Virus record (IMG/VR): IMGVR_UViG_3300048919_000175
Coordinates: 1-64,000 of that record
DNA: 64,000 bases
Direction: 5' to 3' (one strand)
Origin: a virus
The position numbers and the translations under genes are program-made. The notes beneath the pieces are model-generated. The model saw only the letters and a list, made by a program, of their open reading frames with translations. It was not told where the DNA came from and made no database searches. Positions within the stretch are counted from its first letter, which is position 1. Each line of letters begins with the position of its first letter. This document shows positions 52,617 through 59,713 of this stretch, one piece after another.

Positions 52617-52667
52617 TTAACCATAACCCGAATAGGCTATTGCGCTTCGAAATGGATCGTGTACTGT
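52617..52667 (+). promoter_or_regulatory. TTAAC-class promoter (52.6 kb)
   Basis: TTAAC at 52617 in ATTAACCATA, 14 bases, -35 TTGCGC (52640-52645), 16 bases, -10 TACTGT (52662-52667). No upstream second TTAAC is present. It drives the DUF2786 gene. Confidence 0.65.
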
Positions 52668-52703
52668 GAACGCATAAATAAACAAGCGTTCAGGAGAACG
52701 AAC

Positions 52704-53396
52704 ATGAGCAAGGTGAATGTTGAGAAGTTGAAGCGGAAGATCGCTGCCCTCCTTGCGAAGGCGGGCGGCACTGACAATCAGATTGAAGCGGAAGCATTTG
52801 CTGCCAAGGCGCAAGCATTGCTGACCGAGCATCAGCTGGAAATTGGCGACGTGGTCAAGACCGACCCGATCGAGCGGACCGTGATCTTTGTTGGCCCCAA
52901 AACCAAGAAGGACTGGCACGGCCTGCTGCCGAACGCGATCGCCAAATATTACGGCTGCAAGTGCGTTGCGTTCCACGAGCAGGGCATTATTGCTTACACG
53001 GCGGTAGGCCGCGAGAGCGGTCGCGTCATGGCGGCGGAAATGTTCCCGTTCCTGCTGGAGCAGGTACGCCTGAAAGCGCTGGAATACCAGAAAGTTACGC
53101 TGTTCAGCCGCAAGCGTTGCATGAACGACATTGTGCATGCTTTCGTGTTGCGCCTTCAGACCCTGATCAAGGCTCAGGAGACCACGGCGGCGGCAACTGG
53201 CGGGCATAGCCGGGCGCTTGTGCTGGTAGACGAGGCCGAAGCGTGGATGAAGGAACACATTAACGACCTGACGCCCGGCAAACGGACCACGTTGCAAGTC
53301 AACGGGCTTTCGGAAAAGCTGGCGGGCGAAATTTCGCTGGCAGGCCAGATTACCGACGGCGACGACGGCAAGCCGCTGGCCTTGGAACACCATTAA
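52704..53396 (+). CDS. DUF2786-containing protein
   Basis: This is 230 residues from the ATG at 52704 with CAGGAGAACG upstream. Residues about 5-45 match DUF2786 (KLKRKIAALLAKAGGTDNQI then EAEAFAAKAQALLTEH), a short helical domain common in phages. The rest (WHGLLPNAIAKYYGCKCVAF, RKRCMNDIVHAFVLRLQTLI) is the usual companion domain. The role is unknown. Confidence 0.75.
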   Translation: MSKVNVEKLKRKIAALLAKAGGTDNQIEAEAFAAKAQALLTEHQLEIGDVVKTDPIERTVIFVGPKTKKDWHGLLPNAIAKYYGCKCVAFHEQGIIAYTAVGRESGRVMAAEMFPFLLEQVRLKALEYQKVTLFSRKRCMNDIVHAFVLRLQTLIKAQETTAAATGGHSRALVLVDEAEAWMKEHINDLTPGKRTTLQVNGLSEKLAGEISLAGQITDGDDGKPLALEHH

Positions 53397-53401
53397 CAGA
53401 A

Positions 53402-53523
53402 TAGGGCAGGTATTCAACTCTCCTGCCCTAACTGCCTTGGGGACTTAGCCCTGACCCCGCAAACCGACCCAAGGCATGGCTTCCGCCCGTGGATGTAACA
53501 AATCATCCTTCCACGGGCGGAAG
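53402..53523 (+). other. Two hairpins in intergenic region
   Basis: TAGGGCAGG with CCTGCCCTA (53402-53410, 53422-53430), and a perfect 14-bp stem CTTCCGCCCGTGGA with TCCACGGGCGGAAG (53480-53493, 53510-53523). The second is followed by AGCCGTTTTGC. The first may end the DUF2786 transcript; the second may be a leader structure of the next gene. Confidence 0.6.
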
Positions 53524-53549
53524 AGCCGTTTTGCAACCGTGGAGCGAAA

Positions 53550-54203
53550 ATGAGCGATATTGATAAAATTAAGCGCGTGCTAATGGAGCAGCACGGCGCG
53601 GACCAATTCAACAGCTTCGAGTTTGTCGGCGGACCGGGCAATACGCTGGTCAAGTTCGACACCTTGGGCGATTGCTGCATTGCGCTGGTCGACCCCGCTT
53701 GCCGCGTGATTTGGGCGCACTCGCTGGCCTGCCGATATGAGGGAGCCGCCGCGCCGAAAAAGTACATGCATGAGCTGTTCGAGGAAGAAGAGCAACGCAT
53801 GGTTGATGCAGCCCGCGTGCGCCCGGTAACGCTTGGCGAAGTGAAATTCCATCTTGGCTTGCCGCCGAGCAGTAACCCGACGCTTATGGCAGCAGTACAG
53901 AAAGCCACAGAGCAGCCCGTGGAAGCGCTTGCACCTAGCTTGGCTAGTGAGGTACTGGCAGAGGCCTTGGACGCGCTGGACGGCTACAGAAAAGGCGAGC
54001 AGGAGGGGTTCATTACCCCTGAGGCCATGCGGTTGCTGACCGACTGCCACGGCTACGATTTCAAGCTGAACGTGCGCGGTGACGAGGCCCTGTTCTGGCG
54101 CGGCGGCGAGTATATCTGCAAGCTGCCGTATGTCAAAGGTTGCGGGTTTGAAATATCCGTTGCTTCCGAGTTCCTCGACGGAGAGCGCATTGTCGTACAA
54201 TAG
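53550..54203 (+). CDS. Hypothetical protein
   Basis: This 217-residue protein has an N-terminal alpha/beta half (NTLVKFDTLGDCCIALVDPA), a helical linker (ASEVLAEALDALDGYRKGEQ) and a beta-rich end. GTGGAGCG is the ribosome site. Function unknown. Confidence 0.55.
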   Translation: MSDIDKIKRVLMEQHGADQFNSFEFVGGPGNTLVKFDTLGDCCIALVDPACRVIWAHSLACRYEGAAAPKKYMHELFEEEEQRMVDAARVRPVTLGEVKFHLGLPPSSNPTLMAAVQKATEQPVEALAPSLASEVLAEALDALDGYRKGEQEGFITPEAMRLLTDCHGYDFKLNVRGDEALFWRGGEYICKLPYVKGCGFEISVASEFLDGERIVVQ

Positions 54204-54423
54204 GCGCACTGTACTTGAAAACAACTTGCTGCGCCGCCTTGATAAACTTAAGGCGGCAAAGCTGTTCTTGGACCATTGCTATATCCTCCGACGGCAGGGC
54301 AAGCCGCAACGCATTGTTGAGGCCAAGAACGATATTCTATTCTGGAAGCGGCAGGCGGACAACGCCGCACGCGATTTGCTGAGGGACATCGATAGTGACC
54401 AAAAATCTGCAGGTTCTCGTTAA
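54190..54423 (+). CDS. Small basic helical protein, TTG start
   Basis: This is 77 residues from TTG 54190, seven bases after GGAG and 14 bases inside the gene before. It is a charged helix throughout (RRLDKLKAAKLFLDHCYILR, NDILFWKRQADNAARDLLRD). Function unknown. Confidence 0.5.
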   Translation: MSYNRRTVLENNLLRRLDKLKAAKLFLDHCYILRRQGKPQRIVEAKNDILFWKRQADNAARDLLRDIDSDQKSAGSR

Positions 54424-54553
54424 CCGTAATCGCACCGAGCTGAATTTACTGATTGCCCGGCGCGAGGAAATGGATAGGCTGATCCGCGAAAAGGTGGAAC
54501 ACTTGAACCGGCTCAAGGCCCTTGGCTACGAGCGCGGCGAGGAGGCAGTATGA
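54395..54553 (+). CDS. Small coiled-coil protein, GTG start
   Basis: This is 52 residues from GTG 54395. It is entirely helical and charged (ELNLLIARREEMDRLIREKV). It overlaps the genes on both sides and contains a TTAAC-class promoter in its sequence. Confidence 0.5.
   Translation: MTKNLQVLVNRNRTELNLLIARREEMDRLIREKVEHLNRLKALGYERGEEAV
54420..54480 (+). promoter_or_regulatory. TTAAC-class promoter inside a coding gene (54.4 kb)
   Basis: TTAAC at 54420 in GTTAACCGTA, 24 bases, TTGCCC (54453-54458), 16 bases starting GGCGCG like the 58.2-kb promoter, TAGGCT (54475-54480). It would drive the gene at 54550. Confidence 0.5.
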
Positions 54554-54912
54554 CGCTTGCACAATTTCTCAATGCCGAAGCTACCCCGGCGAACATTGCC
54601 GCCATTCTGGCCACGGCTGAGCGCGAAATGGACGTGCTGTACGCGAATGGCGGTCACGTGCTGGATGCAAACCATGTGCCGATTTTCGATCGATCCGACG
54701 TAGAGCTGAGTTGCAGCTACGGCGGCGGCACAACCGTCATGGTTGAATACGGCAGGCGCAAGGCCCGTCGCCGGAGACCATACCGGATTTATTGGGTGGC
54801 TGATGAAGGCCGATGGCACATGGCCAGCGACAACGGCGACCCCGTTGTTATCGCTTACAATCTCTGGTCACTCGTTGACATGGCCCATGGGCACCCACGG
54901 TTTACGGATTAA
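54550..54912 (+). CDS. Hypothetical protein
   Basis: This 120-residue protein starts in an ATGA overlap. It has a helical N terminus (NAEATPANIAAILATAEREM) and a basic beta-rich C terminus (GRRKARRRRPYRIYWVADEG). Function unknown. Confidence 0.55.
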   Translation: MTLAQFLNAEATPANIAAILATAEREMDVLYANGGHVLDANHVPIFDRSDVELSCSYGGGTTVMVEYGRRKARRRRPYRIYWVADEGRWHMASDNGDPVVIAYNLWSLVDMAHGHPRFTD

Positions 54913-54918
54913 TCAGCC

Positions 54919-55053
54919 ATGATCGAAACAATATTCTGCATTGCATTCTTCTACTGGTTCATCGCTGGCACGTTAACCGGCAGTACCGACCCGCGCGTGC
55001 AAGTGCGCGAGACGATAGAGTGGCTGATGAAGGACCCGAGAGGTAAAGATTAA
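54919..55053 (+). CDS. One-helix membrane microprotein
   Basis: This is 44 residues from the ATG at 54919. The N-terminal hydrophobic helix (IETIFCIAFFYWFIAGTL) is followed by a polar segment. Confidence 0.5.
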   Translation: MIETIFCIAFFYWFIAGTLTGSTDPRVQVRETIEWLMKDPRGKD

Positions 55054-55055
55054 CC

Positions 55056-55457
55056 ATGCCGGGAAAACCGCCAAGAGAAGGCTTGCCAGACACTGGATTT
55101 TCTGGGATACCGGGATGGCTAAGGATTTTCATTTTCGTTGCGGTCTGTGCCACGGGCGGCATAGGCGGCGCGATGATAGCCGGAAAGGTGATACCGACGA
55201 TGAAACCAATTTTGCTGGCATTCGTGCTGCTGCACAACACGCCGACCGGGCAGGACGAGGTCATGCGCCTTGTGGTCCCGGAAGAGCAGTGCTTGCGCAT
55301 GGAAAAGCAAGTATGGGCCATTGATTGGCCCGTGGTAGCCTATCCCCAAGGGATGCAAGCTTTGGGCGAAGATGGCAAGCCGGAAGAGATACCGGTAACG
55401 GATGCGGCGTGCTTGCCCTTGGGGCAGGGACATATCACGAAAGGACCAGTGCAGTGA
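55056..55457 (+). CDS. Membrane-anchored hypothetical protein
   Basis: This 133-residue protein has a transmembrane helix at about 20-40 (GWLRIFIFVAVCATGGIGGA) and a second hydrophobic stretch at 50-60. The rest is a soluble domain with two cysteines (EEQCLRME; TDAACLPLG). It ends by GTGA overlap. Confidence 0.55.
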   Translation: MPGKPPREGLPDTGFSGIPGWLRIFIFVAVCATGGIGGAMIAGKVIPTMKPILLAFVLLHNTPTGQDEVMRLVVPEEQCLRMEKQVWAIDWPVVAYPQGMQALGEDGKPEEIPVTDAACLPLGQGHITKGPVQ

Positions 55458-55861
55458 CGATTTTCCAGATGGACGACGGCTGGACCGACCACAGTTCGGA
55501 AGGCCCGTGCCTTGAGAATTACCAGAAGGCCGGTTACACGGTCTTCAAGGGCATTGGCGACAAGGAGACGCGGATTATCACCCCAAAGGAGCGCGAATTT
55601 GCGCGGTGCGGCAGTACGGAAGTCGCGCGGGCCATCGTGGACAGTCTGGTAATTGTGGACGAGCTGGCAAAGACCAAGGGCAAGCCGAAAGTAAGGTTCA
55701 CTGTCGTCAAACAAAGGCAATGGAACCCGCGCGTGTTGCGGCATGACGTTGTAGACAATCAACTGCAGATGGAGGTCTTTCACTGGTATGGTGAGACCGG
55801 CAAAGCCAAGTGCGAGGCAGTCGCCGCCGCGCTAAACGCCTTGGGGCATGAAAGGGATTAG
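55454..55861 (+). CDS. Hypothetical protein, GTG start
   Basis: This is 135 residues from GTG 55454. It is alpha/beta with basic strands (KPKVRFTVVKQRQWNPRVLR). Function unknown. Confidence 0.55.
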   Translation: MTIFQMDDGWTDHSSEGPCLENYQKAGYTVFKGIGDKETRIITPKEREFARCGSTEVARAIVDSLVIVDELAKTKGKPKVRFTVVKQRQWNPRVLRHDVVDNQLQMEVFHWYGETGKAKCEAVAAALNALGHERD

Positions 55862-55863
55862 CT

Positions 55864-56280
55864 ATGAAAACCGAATACCATGTTCTTGGGTGGCTAACCA
55901 TTAGGCAGTTCGCAGACGCCATTCGCGGGCTCGGCGATGGCTGGCGGCTCATTGCCCAAGGCAAGACGCCCGGCTCTTCCGGCGATGAGCATTTCGACTG
56001 GCTGCTATGCCGCGAGGAGCCAGAGCCGGTTGAGGCCATTGTCTACGAAATGCGTTTGGAGAACGTGTTCATGCACCATCACGAAAAGGTGGAGCAGCTC
56101 GCGGCGGATGGCTGGCATGTGGTTAGCTCATTGTCCGTTGTAGACAGCGGCAGTCCGCGCCACAACGTCCTGATGCAGCGCCGCAAACCGCCCGGTTGCG
56201 ACCACGACTGGGAAGACGGATTTAGCATGAATGGGCCGACACGGACGTGCCGCAAGTGTGGCAAGTGGGAGAGAGATTGA
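55864..56280 (+). CDS. Hypothetical protein with C-terminal zinc motif
   Basis: This 138-residue protein ends with CDHDWEDGFSMNG then CRKCGKW, a C-x-H...CxxC zinc site. The front part is alpha/beta (VEQLAADGWHVVSSLSVVDS). A strong terminator follows at once. Confidence 0.55.
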   Translation: MKTEYHVLGWLTIRQFADAIRGLGDGWRLIAQGKTPGSSGDEHFDWLLCREEPEPVEAIVYEMRLENVFMHHHEKVEQLAADGWHVVSSLSVVDSGSPRHNVLMQRRKPPGCDHDWEDGFSMNGPTRTCRKCGKWERD

Positions 56281-56286
56281 CACAGA

Positions 56287-56320
56287 AAAGCCCGGCTCGC
56301 TAGGGATCGAGCCGGGCTTT
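56287..56320 (+). terminator. Strong terminator, 13-bp stem
   Basis: AAAGCCCGGCTCG pairs perfectly with CGAGCCGGGCTTT (56287-56299, 56308-56320). The A and T ends make it usable in both directions. Confidence 0.85.
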
Positions 56321-56399
56321 CAGCCTATTGGGAGGAGGCCAGTCGCCGTGGAGCGCAAGTGGACCATAGCACGGCCAGCGCGCCGCGCAACAGGATTTG

Positions 56400-56450
56400 T
56401 TAACCATATTGGTGACTTGCCCTTGCAACCGGGCAGGTAATCAGTATTGT
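56400..56450 (+). promoter_or_regulatory. TTAAC-class promoter (56.4 kb)
   Basis: TTAAC at 56400 in GTTAACCATA, 14 bases, -35 TTGCAA (56423-56428), 16 bases ending ATCAG, -10 TATTGT (56445-56450). CAACAAGGAG follows before the start at 56477. Confidence 0.7.
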
Positions 56451-56476
56451 TGATTTCAGTCAACAAGGAGAACGTT

Positions 56477-56695
56477 ATGTCGTACCTAATCAAGCGCCAA
56501 CAGGCCCTTGCCGCAATCCTCAAGGCCCTTGGCCCGCATGCCGAAAATGTTGCTATTGGCATTTCTGTCAATGGCGTTAATGGCGTGGTCCGCAATATGG
56601 GCAAAACCGACTTGCAGGCAATTGCAAACCTTTCTGGCATGCCAGCGCACGTTTACCCCGCCTTGGGGCTTATCGAGTGGCAGGTGGACCCCTAA
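56477..56695 (+). CDS. Hypothetical protein
   Basis: This is 72 residues with ribosome site CAACAAGGAG. It has a helical start and a short alpha/beta remainder (NVAIGISVNGVNGVVRNMGK). It ends by TAATG overlap. Function unknown. Confidence 0.55.
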   Translation: MSYLIKRQQALAAILKALGPHAENVAIGISVNGVNGVVRNMGKTDLQAIANLSGMPAHVYPALGLIEWQVDP

Positions 56696-56871
56696 TGGCA
56701 GTCCGCAAAGGCGACCACGTTTACGTGATGGACAAGGGCGCTCGCTATTATGTGACGCGCCAAGGCCGCGTGCACCTGCCGCGCTGCTATACGGATGTCA
56801 CGGCAAAGCTTACCGAACGGGAACGGTTGCGCATACGCTACCGAGCGATGAAGAAGTGGAGCAAAGCATGA
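56695..56871 (+). CDS. Small basic hypothetical protein
   Basis: This is 58 residues, beta-rich at the start (KGDHVYVMDKGARYYVTRQG) and basic-helical at the end. Overlaps on both sides (TAATG, ATGA) support it. Confidence 0.55.
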   Translation: MAVRKGDHVYVMDKGARYYVTRQGRVHLPRCYTDVTAKLTERERLRIRYRAMKKWSKA

Positions 56872-57149
56872 ACAGTCTGGCATTACTGAACAAGGCCCGG
56901 CAGTTGCGCCGGGCGACCGTTGTCGCGTTTGATTGCGACGGATGCATGGCCCATGACCACAAGCTGAAATGGATTGGCCATGTGGTCAGCGTCGGTCCGG
57001 GACTGGAAGGCGTACATGTGCGCGTCATCAAGGAGCCTGCACGCGGGCCGATGGACGCCCGGGACACCGACCTTGGGACAAAGCGGTTGGCAGTTGAGGA
57101 CACTTCCCTGCAATGGGTCGCGCCCGGCCTTTTCTTCTGGTATAGGTGA
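56868..57149 (+). CDS. Hypothetical protein
   Basis: This 93-residue protein starts in an ATGA overlap. The N-terminal VVAFDCDGCMAHD looks like HAD motif I, but the protein is far too short and lacks later motifs. The remainder looks like a small beta barrel (WIGHVVSVGPGLEGVHVRVI, LQWVAPGLFFWYR). Confidence 0.5.
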   Translation: MNSLALLNKARQLRRATVVAFDCDGCMAHDHKLKWIGHVVSVGPGLEGVHVRVIKEPARGPMDARDTDLGTKRLAVEDTSLQWVAPGLFFWYR

Positions 57150-57152
57150 CCG

Positions 57153-57245
57153 ATGCGCAAATTCTTCGTGCGGCTGCTGGTAGCGGCTAACGTTTTCTCT
57201 GCAGCCGTGGCGGCGCTGCTTATAGCGCTGACGTACCTGCCATGA
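57153..57245 (+). CDS. One-helix membrane microprotein
   Basis: This 30-residue protein is almost wholly a hydrophobic helix after a basic start (MRKFFVRLLVAANVFSAAVA). It overlaps the next gene by ATGA. Confidence 0.5.
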   Translation: MRKFFVRLLVAANVFSAAVAALLIALTYLP

Positions 57246-57463
57246 GTGGGCGTAAGTGGCGTTTGCGCAGTTCTCAGCGCTACCAAACATGGACCGGCTC
57301 GTGGGTCGTGACCGCCTACCATACCGGCGCGGTCGTGTTCCCTTGGGCGCTGGAGCTCAGCTGGAAGAACGAGAAGATTACCGGCTTCCGCACGCTTAAG
57401 GCTGCTCAGACCGAAGGCGCACGGCTGCTGGAAGAAAAGGAATGGGAAGGCGCTGGTCGTTAA
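57242..57463 (+). CDS. Small basic hypothetical protein
   Basis: This is 73 residues, beta-rich then helical (TWTGSWVVTAYHTGAVVFPW; FRTLKAAQTEGARLLEEKEW). It starts in an ATGA overlap. Function unknown. Confidence 0.55.
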   Translation: MSGRKWRLRSSQRYQTWTGSWVVTAYHTGAVVFPWALELSWKNEKITGFRTLKAAQTEGARLLEEKEWEGAGR

Positions 57464-57475
57464 CCGCTTGTTAAC
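57460..57475 (+). promoter_or_regulatory. Tandem TTAAC element (57.5 kb)
   Basis: TTAAC at 57460 and 57471, 11 bp apart, the first inside the preceding gene's end. No clear TTGC box follows at the usual spacing, so a promoter is less certain. CAACAAGGAG follows before the start at 57519. Confidence 0.5.
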
Positions 57476-57518
57476 AGATTGGCGCTATGGTGCGCTCAGT
57501 CAACAAGGAGCAACGCAC

Positions 57519-57605
57519 ATGGAAACGGTTATCGTAGTTTACACGGTCGTGGTCGCGCTGGTAGTCGGCGGCGGCATGTGGTTCACGCGCGGGATGAAGC
57601 TGTGA
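57519..57605 (+). CDS. One-helix membrane microprotein
   Basis: This 28-residue peptide is mostly a hydrophobic helix (VIVVYTVVVALVVGGGMWF) with a basic end. It has its own CAACAAGGAG ribosome site and a GTGA overlap with the next gene. Confidence 0.55.
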   Translation: METVIVVYTVVVALVVGGGMWFTRGMKL

Positions 57606-57850
57606 AGCTGGAAGATGTTAAGGACATAGACCTGCTACGGGCAGGGCTGGTTTCTATTGACGAGCTTGAGCATGATGGCGCGGTAATCGCTGCCTTCGAA
57701 TGCGGCTTGATCGCGCCCGTACACGATTGGTCCAAAACCCTTGGGGACTTGGCCGACGAGCCGCCTTACCAGTTCTGCAGGGATTGCGGGACCGTGCGTC
57801 GCAGCCCATGGCCGATGGACCCCAACCAACGGAAATTAAGCGGTCGTTAA
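57602..57850 (+). CDS. Hypothetical protein with CxxC
   Basis: This is 82 residues from GTG 57602. It is acidic and helical, with YQFCRDCGTVRR near the C terminus, a single CxxC. Its 3' end contains the first TTAA-type element of the next promoter. Confidence 0.55.
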   Translation: MKLEDVKDIDLLRAGLVSIDELEHDGAVIAAFECGLIAPVHDWSKTLGDLADEPPYQFCRDCGTVRRSPWPMDPNQRKLSGR

Positions 57851-57897
57851 CCATACGCCGACAAGCCGGTTGCGCCTGTCGTGGAAATCAGTAGAGT
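57836..57897 (+). promoter_or_regulatory. TTAAC-class promoter (57.85 kb)
   Basis: TTAAG at 57836 and TTAAC at 57847 (11 bp apart, second in GTTAACCATA), 14 bases, -35 TTGCGC (57870-57875), 16 bases ending GAAATCAG, -10 TAGAGT (57892-57897). Confidence 0.7.
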
Positions 57898-57925
57898 GAT
57901 CTCAGGTTAAACGGAGAACACGGCA

Positions 57926-58120
57926 ATGAAGACTTACACCCTTGAAATTTCCTACCTGAACGGCGACATGGCCCGCAGCAGCCAGACCTGCAAGTACCTT
58001 GGCGTGCTGATAAACAACGCCGAGCGCAAGGTTGCGGAAGTTATGCAGTCTAACAGCAAAGCAGCGTTGAAGCGCGAGGCCGCGACCTTTGGCGATTTCG
58101 ACCTGCTGGACAAGGCTTGA
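57926..58120 (+). CDS. Small hypothetical protein
   Basis: This is 64 residues with a beta hairpin then a helix (YTLEISYLNGDMARSSQTCK; NNAERKVAEVMQSNSKAALK). ACGGAGAAC is the ribosome site. Function unknown. Confidence 0.55.
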   Translation: MKTYTLEISYLNGDMARSSQTCKYLGVLINNAERKVAEVMQSNSKAALKREAATFGDFDLLDKA

Positions 58121-58129
58121 CGCCGACTA

Positions 58130-58202
58130 TTAACCGGTCGTTAACCATAGCCGAACAGGCCCCAAGTTTGGGGCTTGCATGGCGCGTGGAAATCAGTAGA
58201 GT
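58130..58202 (+). promoter_or_regulatory. TTAAC-class promoter (58.15 kb)
   Basis: TTAAC at 58130 and 58141 (11 bp apart), 25 bases containing a GCCCCAA/TTGGGGC hairpin, -35 TTGCAT (58175-58180), 16 bases ending GAAATCAG, -10 TAGAGT (58197-58202). The spacer is one helical turn longer than in the 14-bp class. Confidence 0.7.
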
Positions 58203-58228
58203 GAAGTCACCAACAAGGAGTGACGCAC

Positions 58229-58423
58229 ATGACCAAGTTTATCGTAGTTCTCATGTTCAAGAACGCCAAGCGCCCGGCTTACGATGCGGGCGTCTATCCG
58301 GCCGTGCACGCCAAGAAGTACGCCGACCGCTACGACAGCCGCGAGGCCGCTGAGCGCGTTGCCAACCGGTGGGAGCGCTCGTGGTTGCAGCCGCGCACGA
58401 CGATTGAAGAGGTAGCCGAGTAA
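58229..58423 (+). CDS. Small hypothetical protein
   Basis: This is 64 residues with CAACAAGGAG leader. It has a beta strand start (KFIVVLMFKNAKRPAYDAG), then a helix with Arg/Asp (RYDSREAAERVANRWERSW). It ends by TAATG overlap. Confidence 0.55.
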   Translation: MTKFIVVLMFKNAKRPAYDAGVYPAVHAKKYADRYDSREAAERVANRWERSWLQPRTTIEEVAE

Positions 58424-58599
58424 TGGAAAAGGTTGTTGCCGCATTTGCCGCCAATCCGGCGCTTGAGACCGCCCTGAGAGTGCACGCGCACTTGGCAAAG
58501 CACCCTATGGCCGAATGCATGGCCACGGACGCTCAGCGGGCTTTGATTTACCGTGCGCGGCTGATCGCCGCTGGCCGAGACCCCAAGGAGGTTATGTAA
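58423..58599 (+). CDS. Small helical protein
   Basis: This is 58 residues, Ala-rich and helical (VVAAFAANPALETALRVHAH, DAQRALIYRARLIAAGRDPK). Its end carries the AAGGAGG site of the next gene. Function unknown. Confidence 0.5.
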   Translation: MEKVVAAFAANPALETALRVHAHLAKHPMAECMATDAQRALIYRARLIAAGRDPKEVM

Positions 58600-58812
58600 A
58601 TGTTTAATTTTCGTAGCGCCAAGCATGGCGGCATCTGGTTCCTCTCGTTCGGACGCCTGAATATCTCGTTCAGCGTGACCAGCCGCGCCACCTATGAGCG
58701 CCGCCAAGCCGAGCAGCTGGAGGCCCGCATCGCGGCAATCATGGCGGCTGATCTGGCCGAGGCCCGACGCGTGGACCTGTTTGCGGCCGAGCTGCTGAAA
58801 GCCTGCCGTTAA
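58600..58812 (+). CDS. Small hypothetical protein
   Basis: This is 70 residues with a beta hairpin (GGIWFLSFGRLNISFSVTSR) followed by a long helix (RRQAEQLEARIAAIMAADLA). Function unknown. Confidence 0.55.
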   Translation: MFNFRSAKHGGIWFLSFGRLNISFSVTSRATYERRQAEQLEARIAAIMAADLAEARRVDLFAAELLKACR

Positions 58813-58881
58813 CTCGCCGTTAACTATAAGTGGATAAGCGGGTCTGGGAGGGGTTTACCTTCCCGGAGAAATCAGTATTGT
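58809..58881 (+). promoter_or_regulatory. TTAAC-class promoter (58.8 kb)
   Basis: TTAAC at 58809 and 58820 (11 bp apart), 25 bases, TTTACC (58854-58859), 16 bases ending GAAATCAG, -10 TATTGT (58876-58881). The -35 is less good than in the others. Confidence 0.65.
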
Positions 58882-58929
58882 GATCTCCATGAGCAACGGC
58901 GCTGAGGCGCAAACCTGATGGAGATTAAA

Positions 58930-59142
58930 ATGGCTGCTGCAAACTTCAACCGCGAATTCACGATCGAAGCCCCGAAGACCTATGCCACCAAGGAAAACAG
59001 CCAGAAGGCAGTTGCGAAGAAGCAGATGGAAGGCTACCGCCATTTCCATATGCAGAACGCTGAGGGCCGCTGGTTCCCGGTCTTCGTTGGCATGGAAGCG
59101 ATGCAGAACGGTATTCACTTTCACTTCAACGTTGTGGCCTGA
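58930..59142 (+). CDS. Small hypothetical protein, last of the early block
   Basis: This is 70 residues from the ATG at 58930, six bases after GGAG. It is rich in Phe, His and Met (GYRHFHMQNAEGRWFPVFVG). A hairpin (CTCCCTG...CAGGGAG near 59161-59180) follows. Function unknown. Confidence 0.55.
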   Translation: MAAANFNREFTIEAPKTYATKENSQKAVAKKQMEGYRHFHMQNAEGRWFPVFVGMEAMQNGIHFHFNVVA

Positions 59143-59203
59143 GGCCAAGGCGGAAAGTGCCTCCCTGCTGACGCAGGGAGGGCCGCTGAGGGCGCTGACG
59201 CGC

Positions 59204-59713
59204 CTAGAGAATAGAGCGGGCTTGCTTGGCTTGCAGCGCCACGACCTGATCATGGGTCATGGTAATGCGGCGCTGCGTGACCGTAAGCTTGCCTTCCGCG
59301 TCGTACGTCTCGTCCTCTTTGATGCGGTAGTAACCGCCATTACCGTCCTGATAAATGAAGCTCTCGCGCTCCTGCTTGAGCTGCGCTTGCCGTTCGGTAT
59401 TCTTGCGATTGAAATGTTCCCGCCGCGCTTGGTCAACTGAGCGCAGACCGGCCTTCCAGCCGCCGTATCCGCGCGCCGTGTAGTCTGCATCCACCATGCG
59501 GAAGTCAACCCGTATGGCCTCAAGGAAGGCCTCTACCTTGGCCTTGTCGGCGTTATGGTGGCGTGCCAGTAGCAGGAAATTCTTTTCCATTAGATCGATC
59601 AGGGCGGTCGTTGCTGCCTTGGTGCGGTCGTATTGTGCTTGGATTTGTCCCATAAGCTCATCTGCCTCATGCGGCGGGTTCTGCCTATACGGGTGATATG
59701 TTGTATTAACCAT
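59204..59713 (-). CDS. Hypothetical protein, leftward
   Basis: This 169-residue charged helical protein has central helices (EADELMGQIQAQYDRTKAAT) and a C-terminal strand region (YIYQDGNGGYYRI-like). CAGGAGAAAGTA is the ribosome site. It converges on the plus-strand early block. Confidence 0.6.
   Translation of the reverse strand: MVNTTYHPYRQNPPHEADELMGQIQAQYDRTKAATTALIDLMEKNFLLLARHHNADKAKVEAFLEAIRVDFRMVDADYTARGYGGWKAGLRSVDQARREHFNRKNTERQAQLKQERESFIYQDGNGGYYRIKEDETYDAEGKLTVTQRRITMTHDQVVALQAKQARSIL

Noticed and set aside
55046-55090. Another TTAAC-class promoter
   Set aside because: TTAACCATG and TTGCCA occur at 24 bp, but the -10 region (GGGATA) is off consensus and no second element is present.
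56868-57149. HAD phosphatase from the motif FDCDGC
   Set aside because: Only 93 residues and none of motifs II-IV; likely chance.
58889-58918. Nine-codon upstream frame ending in TGATG
   Set aside because: No ribosome site, and the downstream gene has its own GGAG site.
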